Positions 47,350 to 59,652 of a stretch of DNA of 64,000 bases are shown here, one piece after another (position 1 is the first letter of the stretch; every line of letters begins with the position of its first letter). Below the pieces are notes generated by a model. It ran no database searches. It was not told the origin of the DNA and saw only the letters and a list, made by a program, of their open reading frames with translations. The stretch is from NCBI GenBank assembly GCA_036365145.1, contig JAEOAD010000029.1, positions 17,924,001-17,988,000 of the forward strand, read 5' to 3'. The translations under genes and the position numbers were made by a program. This DNA is from Orientallactaga sibirica. Taxonomy: Eukaryota; Chordata; Mammalia; Rodentia; Dipodidae.

Positions 47350-47920
47350 AGCCAAATATGAGTGACCATAGCCCTGGAATATAAATTTGGGTTTTTATAA
47401 TTACTATGTTCCAATGTCATAACATTTATATGAATTTTTTTATAGTTATGGTCAAAGGAAATCAGAAAACACTTTTTAAATACACTGGTTGTTATACCAG
47501 GTAGGTGGGTTGTAGCAAAGCAGGGACATTTGCTACAGGCCTCAGATGCTGTCTGATGATAATCTTAGTCTTTGGGCTGGTGGAAACTAAGGGTGTTTCA
47601 AAAGGATTTACCTATAGCCACAAGAAGTTAGGTCAGTAACAGAGGTGGACATGTAACATTCCAACTCCACAAAAATCACTGAAGTTCTAATCAGTTAACT
47701 ACCCTTGTAGAATTTTTAATGTAGGTGAAGTTCTTTTAGGGCATGTTCGGTGGACATATGCCTCTCCTGCCAAAGGTCTGAAGAGTCATGACATAATCTT
47801 TCTTTGCATTTTGAAAGCTGTGTTGCCTAAAATAAAAACTTACCCTTTATTCATACCTAAAGATAAGAAGTAAAACATGGATTATGACTTTTCAATGACA
47901 AAGAGCCAATAGATTTAATG
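47347..47920 (+). repeat. Possible LTR-like segment
   Basis: CTTTGCATTTTGAAAGCTGT followed by GCCTAAAATAAAAACTTACC looks like an LTR R/U5 with a poly(A) signal, and TTACCAGGTAGGTGGGTTG-like sequence lies upstream. I could not define TG...CA ends or a duplication, so this is tentative. Confidence 0.35.
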
Positions 47921-49626
47921 AGGGTATAAATACATCATTTCTGTAATGTGTTAAAATAGTGGAATTTGTTCATTATTGTCTGATAACTAACACTTAGCCA
48001 TATAAATATGGATGTACAATTAATTGCCAAGTAGATTCTGTGTAAAATCAGGGAACTAGGTGGAATCAGCCCAGAAATTGTGTCCATGAAGAATGAATAA
48101 GCAAGGAGCCAAGTCTGATCACTGCAAAAGACAACAAGGGAAACTGAATTTGCAAGCAAGAAAAAAAAAGCATTATCTGGGACTAAAACTGAGAACAGAT
48201 ACATTAGAGAAGGAAGCTATCCAGTGCTGGAATCATGGACGTCTTTTGGGTCATTGACAAAAGCAATTTCCTGGGAAGGGTAGAAGCAGATACATGCTGC
48301 ATGCCATCATTGACTGAATGTGTGGTACAGACTTCTTATCTTTTTATGTATGTTTTGGTCATTTCAGAAATAATTTAGGATATTAAGAGCTATATATGTT
48401 CAAACCTCTACTGAAATTTCTTATAAACAAATGGATTTTAAGTGTCTCAGAAGGATCGCATAATAACCTTGGGATAACTCTGTCAAAACAAATAATATGT
48501 GTATTCTTCTAAATAAAAATAATCATTAACTTGGGATAGCATTTTCTTATTTCTTCTAAAAATTCTGTTACTTTCTGGGAAGCTAAATGTTAAAGTAGAC
48601 TCCATTACTTCCTTTAGATCTGTTCCTTTTATCTAGAATTATTTTTCTGGACATTTCTAGACTTTGACTTAAACTAAAACTGCAATTTTTGACAAAAAAA
48701 TTTTCATTTTGTGGGACATATCCATCAAACAATTTTTTTGTCAGTGAGTACTCCATAAATGTACTTAATGGGCATTATTGGAGTAGCCGATGAGAACCCA
48801 GCACAAAACTGCTTATTTATGTACTTATCTTTCAAAAATGTTTTCTATAAGCTTTCTCTCTTCTTGAAGAAATAGCTAATAAAAAATCCCCACTACTATT
48901 TGCTATGTTGGCTTTGCTGATAATATTGTTCCTACTATGAATACATCTCTTTCAATTGGTAAATAAGTCCTAATGGAGTTTTCCCCTATAGTAACATATT
49001 CCTTTATGACATTTCTTACAAAAGCTTTGCAAGATTTTCTTTTATAGATTCCTAGTTGGAAAGACAATACAGGAAAAGAAAGCAATAACAAACACACCTT
49101 CAGCTATAGAAAATGGCTTAAAAGTGTATTACATTCCTTTGAATCTAGATTATGCATATAAATATTGGAGTTCAGAAGGCAGAATCAGAAATAACTGCAA
49201 TTGAGGACAACAGAAGTAAGATGATTTTTTTTTTTCCAAACAGAAAACATAACAAGAAGTGAAATTTTACTGTGCAAGATGGGCAGTAAAATCAGATGGA
49301 TTCTACTTTGTAAACAAAAAAGATGCTGGATGAAGTAAGATGCTCCTCCCTCAAATCATTCTTTTAAATGTATCTCAGGGAATTGTAAATTTTATACATC
49401 ATAAAATTATTGAGACCAACACCTCAATTATAAAACAAATTCTTTGGTACAGAACAGAGTAAATAGCCTACAAATGAATCAGACAACCTCCAAACAGCAA
49501 ATGTCATAATATTACCTCTGTATTCTGTACATGTTGGTAACATACCTACTATGTTGCCATCCATGTAATAAGGGCTGGGATAGATGGTAAATCAAAATGA
49601 CTTTTCATAAGATTTCTATAAACTTG
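47921..49626. other. Low-copy AT-rich sequence, no gene seen
   Basis: About 1.7 kb with no recognised repeat; frames are under 90 codons. Confidence 0.45.
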
Positions 49627-49905
49627 GGCTGGGGAGAATACTTAATATTTAAAGGTCCTTGCTGTTCAAGCCTGCTGACCAGAATTCCAATGAGCAGCAC
49701 CCATGTAAAGCCAATCACAAACTGGTATACATATCTGTAATCCCAATGTACCTAGGGCAATGGGTATAGAGTCAAGAGTCATGACCAGCTATTCTGGCAT
49801 TCACAGTGGCAAACAAGAGAAACCATGACTCAAACAAGGCGGAAGAAAAAGACTGACACCCTCCTCATGCATCATACCACACACAAAATGCCACAACTGG
49901 TTGGA
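49627..49905 (+). repeat. B4-type SINE, diverged
   Basis: GGGCTGGGGAGAATACTTAA opens the head; CTGTAATCCCAATGTACC and the GAGAAACCATGACTCAAACA end of the B1-like body follow. Confidence 0.75.
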
Positions 49906-50209
49906 GCTGAAGATCAGATATGTTATTATAGTGATTAATTATTGACTCAGTGACAGCAAGTTAGTTAAAAACAAGGCAAGATTTTAGAAGTTGTTATTTG
50001 AGTTATTTTTCCACTATTTCTATTCTATGATTTTTATGATGGAGATGACTATAAATTTATACACTTACAGAAGACAAAGTGTGGAAAATATTAGGAACAT
50101 TACAATTAGGCCCCCATTCAATTGTTAGCATTCAGTCACAAAACTGATATAAAAGGAGATACAGTTGAAATAAAATATATTGCACATATTTCAGGTTTTC
50201 AATTTCATT
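49906..50209. other. Low-copy sequence, no gene seen
   Basis: Nothing recognisable in this interval. Confidence 0.4.
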
Positions 50210-51400
50210 AGTTATCATGAATTTATCTACCACAAACAAGGTAATAATGTGTCCATCAGAACATTTCCTTGTGCCCCTTGACAATCCATTTTTCCCACTA
50301 CGCCTGCCTCCTAAGCAAGCAGTGATCTGTTGACTATTATTGTTTGTTTGATTTTCTCTAGAATTTTATGTAAATGGTGTGATACAGCATGCATACATTG
50401 TTATCTGGCTTCTTTCACTCAGAATGGTTTCAAAATAATGTGACAGAGGAGTGCTCAGCACTGAAACATCTCAAACCTAACTTCCAAGGCTCAGGGTCCA
50501 TTGCGGAAGAGGGGGCAGAAAAAATGTAAGAGCCAAAGGAAGAATAGGACTCTTTACAACATGGTCCTCCAGATACAAAATGGCCTGGATATACATGACT
50601 TCACAGTGCCTGACACTACCTACACAAGACCATCATAATAGGATGAAAAGAACATGACATCAAAATAAAAGAGAGACTGATTGAGAGGGGGAAGGGGTAT
50701 GATGGAGAGTGAAGTTTCAAAGGGGAAAGTGGGGGGAGGGAGGGAAATAACAAGGGATATTGTCTACAATTAAAGAAGTTGTCAATAAAATAAATAATAA
50801 AATAAAACAATTAATGTCTTTAAATAAATATAAGCAATATTGAATTTTAATGTATATATCACATTTAATAATATATGTATCAACAGTGTCATAACAAGTG
50901 AAGTAAATAAAACAAATTTTTTGTATCCATCCATCTATTCGAATATATTTGTGTTGATATTCTTATGTTAATCTTTCTGTGAATAGTTTTGTTTTCCTGT
51001 GAATAATTATTTAGAAGTATAATGCTTGAATAATGTAGAAGATCCCTGTGTGATTCATAGAATTCCACAAGTGTCAGCCTATGTGGTCATGCCAGCATGC
51101 ATTCCCACCAGCAGTGTGTGAGCATCCAATGTGTTTTGCATCCTTATCTACTTAGTAATTTTTTGAATTGTATATTATAGTCTCAATGTGAATTTCCCTG
51201 ATGATGAGTGATGTTTATTATCTTTTAACATGCTTCCTGGCAATTTGTGTATCTCCTTTCATGCACATCTTTTCCATTCTTTTTTTCTGCATTTGTAAAA
51301 GCTCATTGTTTTCTTAATGTTGGGTTTCAATGTTTTTTTTTTTTGTGCTTCTAAAAACAGGTCTCTTGACTGATATATATGTTGTGCATTCTTTGATTTT
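50210..51400 (-). repeat. Ancient L1 (L1M-type) fragment, split by a younger L1 end
   Basis: The complement of distal L1 ORF2 is readable on both sides of the insertion: TTATCTGGCTTCTTTCACTC before it; CATTCCCACCAGCAGTGTGT and TTTCCCTGATGATGAGTGAT after it. No coding frame survives. Confidence 0.8.
50440..50818 (+). mobile_element. L1 3' end inserted into L1M
   Basis: It is the reverse complement of the 3' part of the copy at 61541-62735: GGCTCAGGGTCCATTGCGGA, ATACATGACTTCACAGTGCC and ACACAAGACCATCATAATAG all recur there. It ends in AATAAAATAAATAATAAA. AATAATGT / AATTAATGT may be the target duplication. Confidence 0.85.
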
Positions 51401-52117
51401 TATTCAGACCATTTGACTGAAGGCTAAAAAGAGAAACTTGTGGGGAAAATAAATGATTGAAAGTTGATAACAACTAAATAGCTTCAGGAAACAATATTCT
51501 CTAAAGAGAAAACAGTGAATTCTGGGTGCAGGTGTCAAGTAGAACACATCTTGTTCTTGGAAACAAAATGATGATTCCATCAGAAAGTAGATGTACTTTA
51601 AAATGAGTATATGAATGCTCAGCCTATAGATTGGTTATTTTCATTGCTATTATATGTGTATTCTACTGTGTTCAATTTAACATAATATATTTTGCCTGTT
51701 CTGACTACAAGGACTCTGTAGTACCCAAGTATGGATGGAAAATGGAACCTTTCCTCATCATTATATTTCTTGTGTTCTATTTTTTTTAGGATAAGGAAAT
51801 TACCATTTGATTAACTTAAATTTAATAATGAGAAAAACTATATAATACTATATAATATAGAAGAGCTGCACCAACTGATTGGAATAAAAATAATGTAAAA
51901 AATCAAATGTTACCTGAATTGCTTCATGAAATTCTTTTATCAAATACTTTGTGAAGTTCCCTCTGATTCAGAGAATCTGTTGTCTTTGTTTCAGTTCTCC
52001 CTTCTCTTTACCAGAGCACAATGGGAGTCAAGATGAGGGTAAAGAATGGTACAAAGGAATCAGAAAGCTATGAAACACAGAAAGAGTCCTTCTCCATGGC
52101 CTAGCTCTCCCCTCCCC

Positions 52118-52174
<57 letters not shown>

Positions 52175-52515
52175 AGACTAGTTTATTACAATAACACATC
52201 ATTCCCTACATTCTTCTTTACCTTCCTTACTCACTTTCAATCTCATTATTATTTACTATTAAAAGCAATTGCTATTGTATGCTCTGTCCTACTTGTTTGT
52301 CAAGTCCCACTTTGGTCCACACAGATGATTCGTCTTCTCTGAGCTTATAGCAAACAAACTGAAGGAGAAATACAGCACCACAATCATGGTAATAAACGTT
52401 TCCATCAGCACAAACATTTAAATAGCATAACTTGTTTCACTTTAAATTCATGACTTCAAACTATAAATCACTTCTGTTCAAAAATTCTCAGTGAATTCTC
52501 TTTGTTTTATTTTCC
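51401..52515. other. Low-copy sequence with GT tract
   Basis: It holds the GT microsatellite at 52120-52171. No exon was recognised; the 98-codon frame at 52046 is mostly GT-repeat translation. Confidence 0.45.
52120..52171. repeat. (GT)n microsatellite
   Basis: A pure GT tract of about 26 units. Confidence 0.97.
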
Positions 52516-52824
52516 GATGCATGTATGTGAATGTGTATCTGCACATATGGCTTAGAGAGTAGAAGGAAACCATGGGCATCACTTCATTCAGAGACATCCA
52601 CCTCTGTGTGAGAGTCTTTCTCTTGGCCTGGGGTTTATCAACCAAGGGAGAGTGGCTAGCCAGAAAACTCCAGGGATCTTCTTGCATCTACCTCTCTAGC
52701 AGTGGTATTAAAAGACATGCCATCATGTCTGTCTTTATTTATTTATTTTTAATTTGGGTTTTAGTGACTATACTCATCAAAAGACATGGATGGGAAACAG
52801 TTCACTAAACTATCTCCCCAGTCC
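52516..52824 (-). repeat. B4-type SINE, diverged
   Basis: CTTGGCCTGGGGTTTATCAA, GGTATTAAAAGACATGCCAT and the head complement CACTAAACTATCTCCCCAG keep the inverted B4 order. Confidence 0.7.
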
Positions 52825-52977
52825 TCTTCTTCAAGATTTTAGATATTATAAAGAAAAATGTATGGCATCAACTTCTGCCTTCTTCAAACCTCCAAAGGAT
52901 TCCAGAAGCCTTGCTCATCTACATACTCCCTCAGTGCATCACCATTTGCATGTTTATTGTTTAACTATGTGGTGTTA

Positions 52978-53386
52978 TAGTTTTTATATGAAATGTACTC
53001 TCAAAAGACTCATACATGCATGGCTTAGTCCTCAGCTTATGGATATAGCCATTGAGAGTCTCGAACTTCATCAACAATATGATGGGCTCACAATGTGAAA
53101 AAACTGTTGGGAGGTGTTGGGACTGTGAAAGGCATAATTGTGGGTCACAGGAGGCTTGGTTGAAGGTTTTTTTTTTTTTTTTTTTTTTTCCCTCATGGTC
53201 AATTCCTGTTATTTCTTCCACCATGTCCTCTCTTCATACTTTTTTCTACCTTGACACAGGCAGGAAAGCCAAGGAGCCAGGTGACCATGGACTGCCCTCT
53301 GAAACCATGAGTCAGAATTAATCTTTCCCTCTTGAAAATGTTCCTTTTGGGTATTTGCCACAAGGACAAAAAGTCTGACTAACCCA
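52978..53386 (+). repeat. MaLR (MLT1-like) LTR
   Basis: It starts TGTGGTGTTATAGTTTTTAT and carries AACTGTTGGGAGGTGTTGGG, CCATGGACTGCCCTCTGAAA and CCATGAGTCAGAATTAATCT, ending near GTCTGACTAACCCA. A T27 run near 53163-53189 interrupts it. Confidence 0.8.
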
Positions 53387-53837
53387 TAATATTTTATAGA
53401 TGCAAGTTTTAAAAGGACATGCAGTGTACTATTACTGAAAGCAGAATTCCATACTGCCCACATTTTACAACCATGTTATGATCTCTTGTGTCTTTGCTGA
53501 TCATCTTTCTCTTGGTTTCTATACTTTGTCAGGTGATTAGGGAAATATATATTTCACTCTGAGTGAGAATTGTCTATTTCTTTTGAGGTTTGTCAGTTAC
53601 TGCCTTATACATTTTAAGGGTATGTGATTAGGTATTTACAGATTTAGGTTCTTATGCCATCTTGGTAAGTTGATCCTTTATCATTATGAACTGAGGTTTA
53701 GAATACATTGTGAATGCTTTTGATACAGAGAAATAGCACCATCCAAGAGTTCATCAGAACAGTTCTTCATTGTCCTATTTTTCTTGAAGGATAATACGTT
53801 AGTTCATTTGATTTAAAGATAAGTTGGAAATAGCTTT
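53387..53837 (-). repeat. Probable ancient L1 remnant
   Basis: TTTTGAGGTTTGTCAGTTAC, GCCTTATACATTTTAAGGGT and TTGATCCTTTATCATTATGA follow the order of an old L1 antisense segment. The edges are uncertain. Confidence 0.45.
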
Positions 53838-53935
53838 TTGATCAGGTATGGTGGTATACACCAATAATACTGGTATTTGAGAGGTGGAGGCAGGAGTTCA
53901 AGGTCAGCCTTCCCTATCCAGTCTCAAAGAAACTA
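53838..53935 (+). repeat. B1 fragment
   Basis: ATCAGGTATGGTGGTATACA, GAGGTGGAGGCAGGAGTTCA, and AGGTCAGCCTTCCCTATCC. The middle is shortened. Confidence 0.75.
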
Positions 53936-54974
53936 ATACAGTTCTTTTATTAGTACATGGCCACTTCATTCTTCATTTATGTTCTTGATTAGGATAAATC
54001 CAGGGTTAATTCAAATGCATTGCCTATGAAAGAACCTGTGGTCATTTCCTCATACGTTTTCACATGTCTCTTTCCCTTTGTGTTTATAGTTGCTCTATAA
54101 CAGTCATAAGGTAGATTTCACCTAAATCTTTCTGCTTACAGATGTTGAACTTCTTGAATCTACCAGTCTAATAGCTTTGGATACTGTCTAAGCAGTATCT
54201 CTGCAAGTATTCAACCTTTCCAACTGTTCTTTTCATTAGTTCTTAAGAAGGACATATTCAATGTGTTCCTGTAATTTCTGTGCCTTCAAAGTTCTTTTCT
54301 GTGTTTTTCATAATTATTTTGTGGGTCAGTGCTCTACTTAATAATATTTTGGCCTACTTCTAATTTTAAAAATACCATTATCTGAAGCAACTAATCAGGA
54401 AAATCAATCTACTGATTTTTAAAATTTCAGTTATTAAGTGTTTTATTGTTTATAATTATAAAATCTAACTCTTTGAAATCAATTTCACTTATGGGTCTTT
54501 GATCTTTGCACATGTTTTTGACTAATCTTTCATTTGTTTATGCTATAGCTTACTTTTATTGTAGGCTTGATTATTCTGATAAGTAAAGTTTTATTCCTAA
54601 TGGTTACCCTTTGTGGTTTCTTATAGTATTACATATAAGGTATAAAGTTGGAAAATATTTTAGACACATTATATTACACATTGCATTATTTTCTATAGGT
54701 ATATAAGGGTTCTAGGAGTCTCTTTTTTATTACTAATTAAAGAGTAGGATTTAAATTTCTTAATATCATTCTGATATTCTAATCTCAGAACTGATTTTCT
54801 TTTGGCTCACCTTACTTGAAGGTCTCTCCCTAAAGTATGCTTTATCACCCATCTAGAGTGAGTCTTGAGATTTTAAAGCTGTCCCTATTGTAGACTTTAT
54901 TCTATAGCTACCACCATGGATTCATATTTTGGAGTCCTATCACTCAATGTGATAGTAATTGAAAGTAAAATCTC
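53936..54974. other. AT-rich sequence, possibly old L1, no gene seen
   Basis: T-rich sequence with scattered resemblance to antisense L1M, but no segment is clear enough to call. No coding frame of note. Confidence 0.35.
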
Positions 54975-54983
54975 TGGAAGGTG

Positions 54984-55191
54984 AAGAGATGGTTTATGTT
55001 CAAGGCATTTGCCTGCTAAGCCAAAGAACCCTGGTTCAAGGTGGCACATGCATGTAGAGTTGGTTTGCAGTGGTTAGAGGTCCTGTTGTGCCCATTCTCT
55101 CTCTCTCTCTCTTTCTGTCTGTCTCTCTCTCTTTCTCTCTCTCTCTCTCTCCTTATTTCTCTCTCAAATAAATAAAATTTAAAAAATAAAA
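54984..55191 (+). repeat. tRNA-headed SINE (Dip-like) with expanded CT tract
   Basis: GCATTTGCCTGCTAAGCCAA and GTTGGTTTGCAGTGGTTAGA are diagnostic, although part of the head is deleted. The CT-rich part has grown to about 65 bases. CTCTGGAAGGTGA / CTTTGGAAGGTGA is the target duplication. Confidence 0.88.
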
Positions 55192-55784
55192 ACTTTGGAA
55201 GGTGATTAGAGTTAAATGAATGTGTTTCTATAGTCTACTGACTTAGGATTTATATTCTTAGAAGACGTATCAGAAAGCTTCCTTTCTTTCTCTCTATACC
55301 ATATGAAGACACAACGAGAAAGTGACTATCTGTAACCAAAGGTGAGAATGTGCATCACACTGTGGGTACATTGAGTGAGAAAATGAACTTTAATATCTGG
55401 CCTGTGACTTTTGCTATGGAAGCATGAGCAGATAAGAAGACACCCACCCTGAATGTTAGTCTGCCATAGTCATTGTCAAGGTTTGCAATGATTCCTTCCA
55501 GGATGTTACTATCCTAAACTCAGTAACTTTCAACTTTGGGATTACACTCAGGGTTCCTTGTCTCATTATCCTTATCTATTTTTTACCTCAATTCTTTACC
55601 TTTGGAATTTATTTTCCATTACTTTTAGTTATTTTTTGTGGAGGGCAGTCAGTTCTATTTGAAGACATGACTATATTTAAAGATTTTATACTGTAACTAT
55701 ATTATAATATACTGTTACGAAAACACAGTCCCAAGAACTGATTTCTAATAATGTTGTTAATCTTGATAATTTTTTGGTTCTTGT
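55192..55784. other. Low-copy sequence, no gene seen
   Basis: Nothing recognisable in this interval. Confidence 0.4.
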
Positions 55785-55915
55785 TTTTACTTTTCAGTTC
55801 AAGTTATGCAGTTTTAGATACATCAAATGACAGCTATAATTGATCTATTCTAGTTACATAAGTATCGCCATAATGCAAACCTTTAATGAAATTGTGCCCA
55901 GAATACAACCACCTA
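55785..55915 (+). repeat. Diverged direct repeat, copy A
   Basis: TTCAGTTCAAGTTATGCAGT, ACATCAAATGACAGCTATAA and CATAATGCAAACCTTTAATG recur in altered form at 56425-56550. Confidence 0.7.
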
Positions 55916-56424
55916 CTGGCTTATTTATTCACATTTTATCCCATCAATCAAATGCCATGAAACTACCCAAATAATAATTTATTTTTATACATTTTTCATA
56001 CCCTTCCTTTAAAAACATATACTTATATTACATCTATCATCTAGTTTAGTTTAAAATTAAACCCTTTACAGTTTTTTGTATAACCTTCCAAAATCACTTT
56101 GTTATTTTATTTTTTTTCCTGATACTAATTGCACTTCAGCTGTGTTGACTATGCTATGTCTCTTCAAACATGCCAAGTACTTTCTTAGAGTGGCTGAGAC
56201 ATTACACACATCACACTGTGATTGAAATGAGTCTCCCCCTTCACCTGATGAGCTCTTACTCTGCATTCATGTCACAATTTACATAACACTTCTACTAAAC
56301 ATTTTTGACTTAATGTAAATGAGGAGCCACATGCCTCTAGATAATCAAATTTTTGTCTTCCTGGTATTTATGAAAATATTTTTTTGGAAAAAAAGGTATA
56401 TAAACTTCATGATTTTTGTTTATG
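55916..56424. other. Low-copy AT-rich sequence between direct repeats
   Basis: No exon or named repeat was recognised. Confidence 0.4.
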
Positions 56425-56550
56425 TGATTTCAGTTTAAGCTATGCTATTTTAGAAACATCAAATGATATCCTATATGATCTGTTGTTTTTTATACATAAC
56501 TATCACCACCATGCAAACCTTCAACCAAACTGCAGCTAGAATACAAGCAG
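56425..56550 (+). repeat. Diverged direct repeat, copy B
   Basis: TTCAGTTTAAGCTATGCTAT, ACATCAAATGATATCCTATA and CACCATGCAAACCTTCAACC match copy A about 640 bp upstream, in the same orientation. Confidence 0.7.
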
Positions 56551-56574
56551 GGTCTATACAAAAGATGGCTCTAA

Positions 56575-56813
56575 GGGCTGGAGAGATGGCTTAGCAGTTA
56601 AGGTGCCTGCCTGCTAAGCCTAAGAACCCGGTTCCAATTTCCAGGTCCCAAGTTTAGCCAGATGCAATGTGACGCAAGGGTACAATGCCACACTTTCCCA
56701 TATGGGGGCACACACATCTGGATTTCATTCACAGCAGCTGAGAGGCTGCTGGCACGCCCATCTCTATCTGTCTCCTTCTCCCTCTCTGTCTCTCTCTGTG
56801 TGTCTCTCCAAAA

Positions 56814-56860
<47 letters not shown>

Positions 56861-56876
56861 AATAATAATTTTTTTA
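56575..56876 (+). repeat. tRNA-headed SINE, longer form, 12-bp target duplication
   Basis: A full-length longer form with the extra middle segment (AATGTGACGCAAGGGTACAA) and a long (AAAT)n tail at about 56811-56865. AAAGATGGCTCT / AAAGATGGCACT flanks it. Confidence 0.95.
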
Positions 56877-57271
56877 AAGATGGCACTGAGAAATAATACA
56901 AGGCCATAGATGCAAACAAAATGAAAAGAAATTTAATCTGATGTGTGGCAAGCAGGCATTACTGTAGCCTGTTTCTCTGAAGTCTAAAAGACAACCAATT
57001 GGACAGAATAAAAATGGAATCAAACTTCTCAGGAAGAAATACCTCTTTAAATGAAATAATTAATCTGAAGATTGGAAGAGCATTGTGGTCTTGAAATAAT
57101 CAACCAAGAATGACTAACATATATCATGAAAAATCATTTTGATTTTTTTAGGACAAAAGAGAAATGCTCACATATTCAGGTACAAAGAAACATCTATGAG
57201 GATGAAATATTCTAGCTGAATTGGACTGCTCTCCTATAACGTAGATGACAGAACAAAAGTGATGCTGCCTA
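56877..57271. other. Low-copy sequence, no gene seen
   Basis: Nothing recognisable in this interval. Confidence 0.4.
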
Positions 57272-57287
57272 TAAAATCACATGAATA

Positions 57288-57486
57288 GGGCTGGAGAGAT
57301 GGCTTACTGGTTAAGGTTATTGTCTGTGTAGCCTAAGAACCCAGGTTTGATTCCCCAGTACCTACACAAGCCAGATGCACAAAGTGACACATACATCTGG
57401 AATTTGTTTGTAGTGGCTAGCGGCCCTGGTGTGCCCATTCTCTCTCTGCCTGCTTCTCTCTCTCTCAAATAAAATATTTGATTAAA
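57288..57486 (+). repeat. tRNA-headed SINE (Dip-like), short form
   Basis: It starts GGGCTGGAGAGATGGCTTAC, with a B-box-like GGTTTGATTCC. The target duplication is AAAATCACATGAATA / AAAACTCACATGAATA. Confidence 0.95.
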
Positions 57487-57594
57487 AACTCACATGAATA
57501 ATGGATGTGTCTCAATAACAATGTACACAGTTGAGGCCACATGTGGACATTCTCAAGTACATCAAAAAGTGTGGAAAGGACAGTCACCTGTCTT

Positions 57595-58677
57595 TGTTAT
57601 TTTAACTTTACTCACCTTTTTCATAGATAATACATAATGCATTTTGATCATAATCCCCTCCTATAACTCACTTTTGTCCCTCTCATTTCTTTTCCAGTGA
57701 GATCCCTCTTCTTTTCAACTATTCCATCCTGTTTTGTGGATTTTTTTGTTTTCCTTCCTATATCATCCATGACAACACACTGATGTGCATGCAGGTATCA
57801 ACAGCTGCCATGAAGTCATGAATGTGTCTGGAAAACAATGTCCCAAAGCATTGATCCCTATCATTTTGGTTACATTTTTTTCTGCCACCTCTTCTGCAAT
57901 GATTCCTGAGCCTTTGTGGATGTGAGGCAGATGTCTCACTAGAGATGAACACTCAGTTATCACTTCTTAGCACTTTGGTGAGTTTCGAGTCTTCCAAGTA
58001 GTCACTGCCATCTGAAAAGAGAAGCTTCTTTAACCAAAAATGAGAACAGCTCTAATGCATGGACATTAACATTACTATTTAGGAGCCAATTTGGTGGGCA
58101 TAATATATCCATTTATTCATATAACAGCAGTAGCTTCCCCCTAGGGCTTATAGTGCTCTCAGCTATAGGCTTTTGACTGAATTTTCAATATCAGGTGAGA
58201 ATTCCTTCCCATGGATTAGACCTCAAGTCAAATTAGAGAGCAGTTGGTTACCCCCCAAATAGAACTGCTACTATTGCAGTCATGGGCACACTTTGCCTGG
58301 ATGGCCAGTTGTGTAGCTCACAGGGTTTACTGTTTGTAAAGACAGCTGATGACTTTTCTTCCCCATCAGCCAACATAGCACTTTGCAGCATATGGCAAGT
58401 AGTTAGCCAGAAGGAAGCTTTCAGCTCAGCTCCAGCTTGATTTTTTCAGTGTTCTACAATTGAAGCATGTGGTGTCTTCAGCAATAGGGTCTTACAGACA
58501 AGTTCTGGTGGGGCAACCAAGAGCCTTGACAATAGCCTATATTGTTATGTGACCCTCAGGGGCCTCCATGACCAACAATTCATTGGCAGTATCCCACCCC
58601 TAGCACTGTGTTTTTCCTGTAATAAACTATGCCTTCTGGGCAAAGCATTATCTACTTTTACAGGGTAGTTCTTCCAA
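57595..58677 (-). mobile_element. L1 3' UTR copy
   Basis: Reverse-orientation match to the other 3' UTR copies: GACAACACACTGATGTGCAT, AAAGAGAAGCTTCTTTAACC, and the core TCTTCAGCAATAGGGTCTTA at 58476-58495. The sequence beyond about 58610 differs from the copy at 61541-62735. No ORF2 is present. Confidence 0.85.
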
Positions 58678-58795
58678 AAGAGACTGCTGGCACTCCCATT
58701 CTCTATCTGTCTTCCTCTCTCTCTCTGTCTCTCTCTCTCTGTGTCTCTCTCCAAAAATAAAAAAAATAAAAATAAAAATAAAACTTTAAAAAAAG
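58678..58795 (+). repeat. 5'-truncated SINE (longer form)
   Basis: It starts inside the element at GAGACTGCTGGCACTCCCAT, followed by CT-rich sequence and an (AAAAT)n tail. The tRNA-like head is absent. Confidence 0.85.
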
Positions 58796-59493
58796 TTATC
58801 TCAGCTTTTTGGTGTTTTGCAAATATTTGACAGTTAGAAATGCTGTTGTAAACGTCTGTCTTTAGGAATATTACTCTTTCCTGAAATAAAACAGCCAGAA
58901 AGCACATTGAAATGTTAAATAGTATTTTATTTAGTGATAAATATTTTCAAGGATCAAATGAGGATACTGAAACACAGAGCAATAGTCTTAAGGTAAACTA
59001 TCAGTGAAGACTTCATGGGTGACACTCATGTAAGCCTTTAATATTTTATATTTTATAAATATTGCCTCAAAAGAAAGATAGATATAAAGCATTAATCAGC
59101 AAATCATTTAGTTTTTTTTTTTTTTTCATTTCACTGGAAATTTTTCTTCTATCATGTTCAACTAAAATTATAATAAATGTTGTATTAAAATAACCAATGA
59201 TAAAGAGATGATAAAGAGATGAGTAAAAAGAGGGGTATAAGGCGGGAGCAGGATATATGTGGCATGTAAAAAGAAGGGAAGCAAATATTGAGGACAAAGA
59301 GGGAAGAAAATGTAGGAAGAGAGGGACTGAAGAGAGGATGGGAGGACCAGAATCAATAAAATAAATTGTTTTTGAAAATGCTACAATGAATGAATGAAAC
59401 CTAAATCTCTGTATGCAACTACTAATAAAATCATTTTAAAAACCAACAAATAGCACATAGACAATTATATCAATGTTCCAACTCTACCTATTT
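58796..59493. other. Low-copy sequence with a MIR-like core
   Basis: A short MIR-like piece lies at 58950-59010. A purine-rich stretch at about 59220-59345 ending AATAAAATAAATTG resembles an L1 3' end. No gene was seen. Confidence 0.45.
58950..59010 (+). repeat. MIR fragment
   Basis: AAATGAGGATACTGAAACAC followed by AGAGCAATAGTCTTAAGG corresponds to the GAGGAAACTGAGGCACAGAG block of MIR. Confidence 0.5.
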
Positions 59494-59523
59494 ACCTATC
59501 TATCAATAATCTATCTATCTATC

Positions 59524-59566
<43 letters not shown>

Positions 59567-59596
59567 ATCTATCTACCTATCTACCATCTCTCTATC

Positions 59597-59640
<44 letters not shown>

Positions 59641-59652
59641 CTATCTATCTTA
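59494..59652. repeat. (TCTA)n tetranucleotide microsatellite
   Basis: About 155 bases of TCTA/ATCT repeats with a few interruptions (TCAT, TACC, CTCT). The serine/tyrosine/leucine-rich frame across it is an artefact of repeat translation. Confidence 0.97.

Noticed and set aside
58545..58907. A 120-codon minus-strand frame.
   Set aside because: It runs through an L1 3' UTR and a CT-rich SINE tail and includes arginine/glutamate low-complexity translation.
59494..59652. Regular repeats considered as a CRISPR-like array.
   Set aside because: The unit is a 4-base microsatellite with no spacers, in a mammalian genome.
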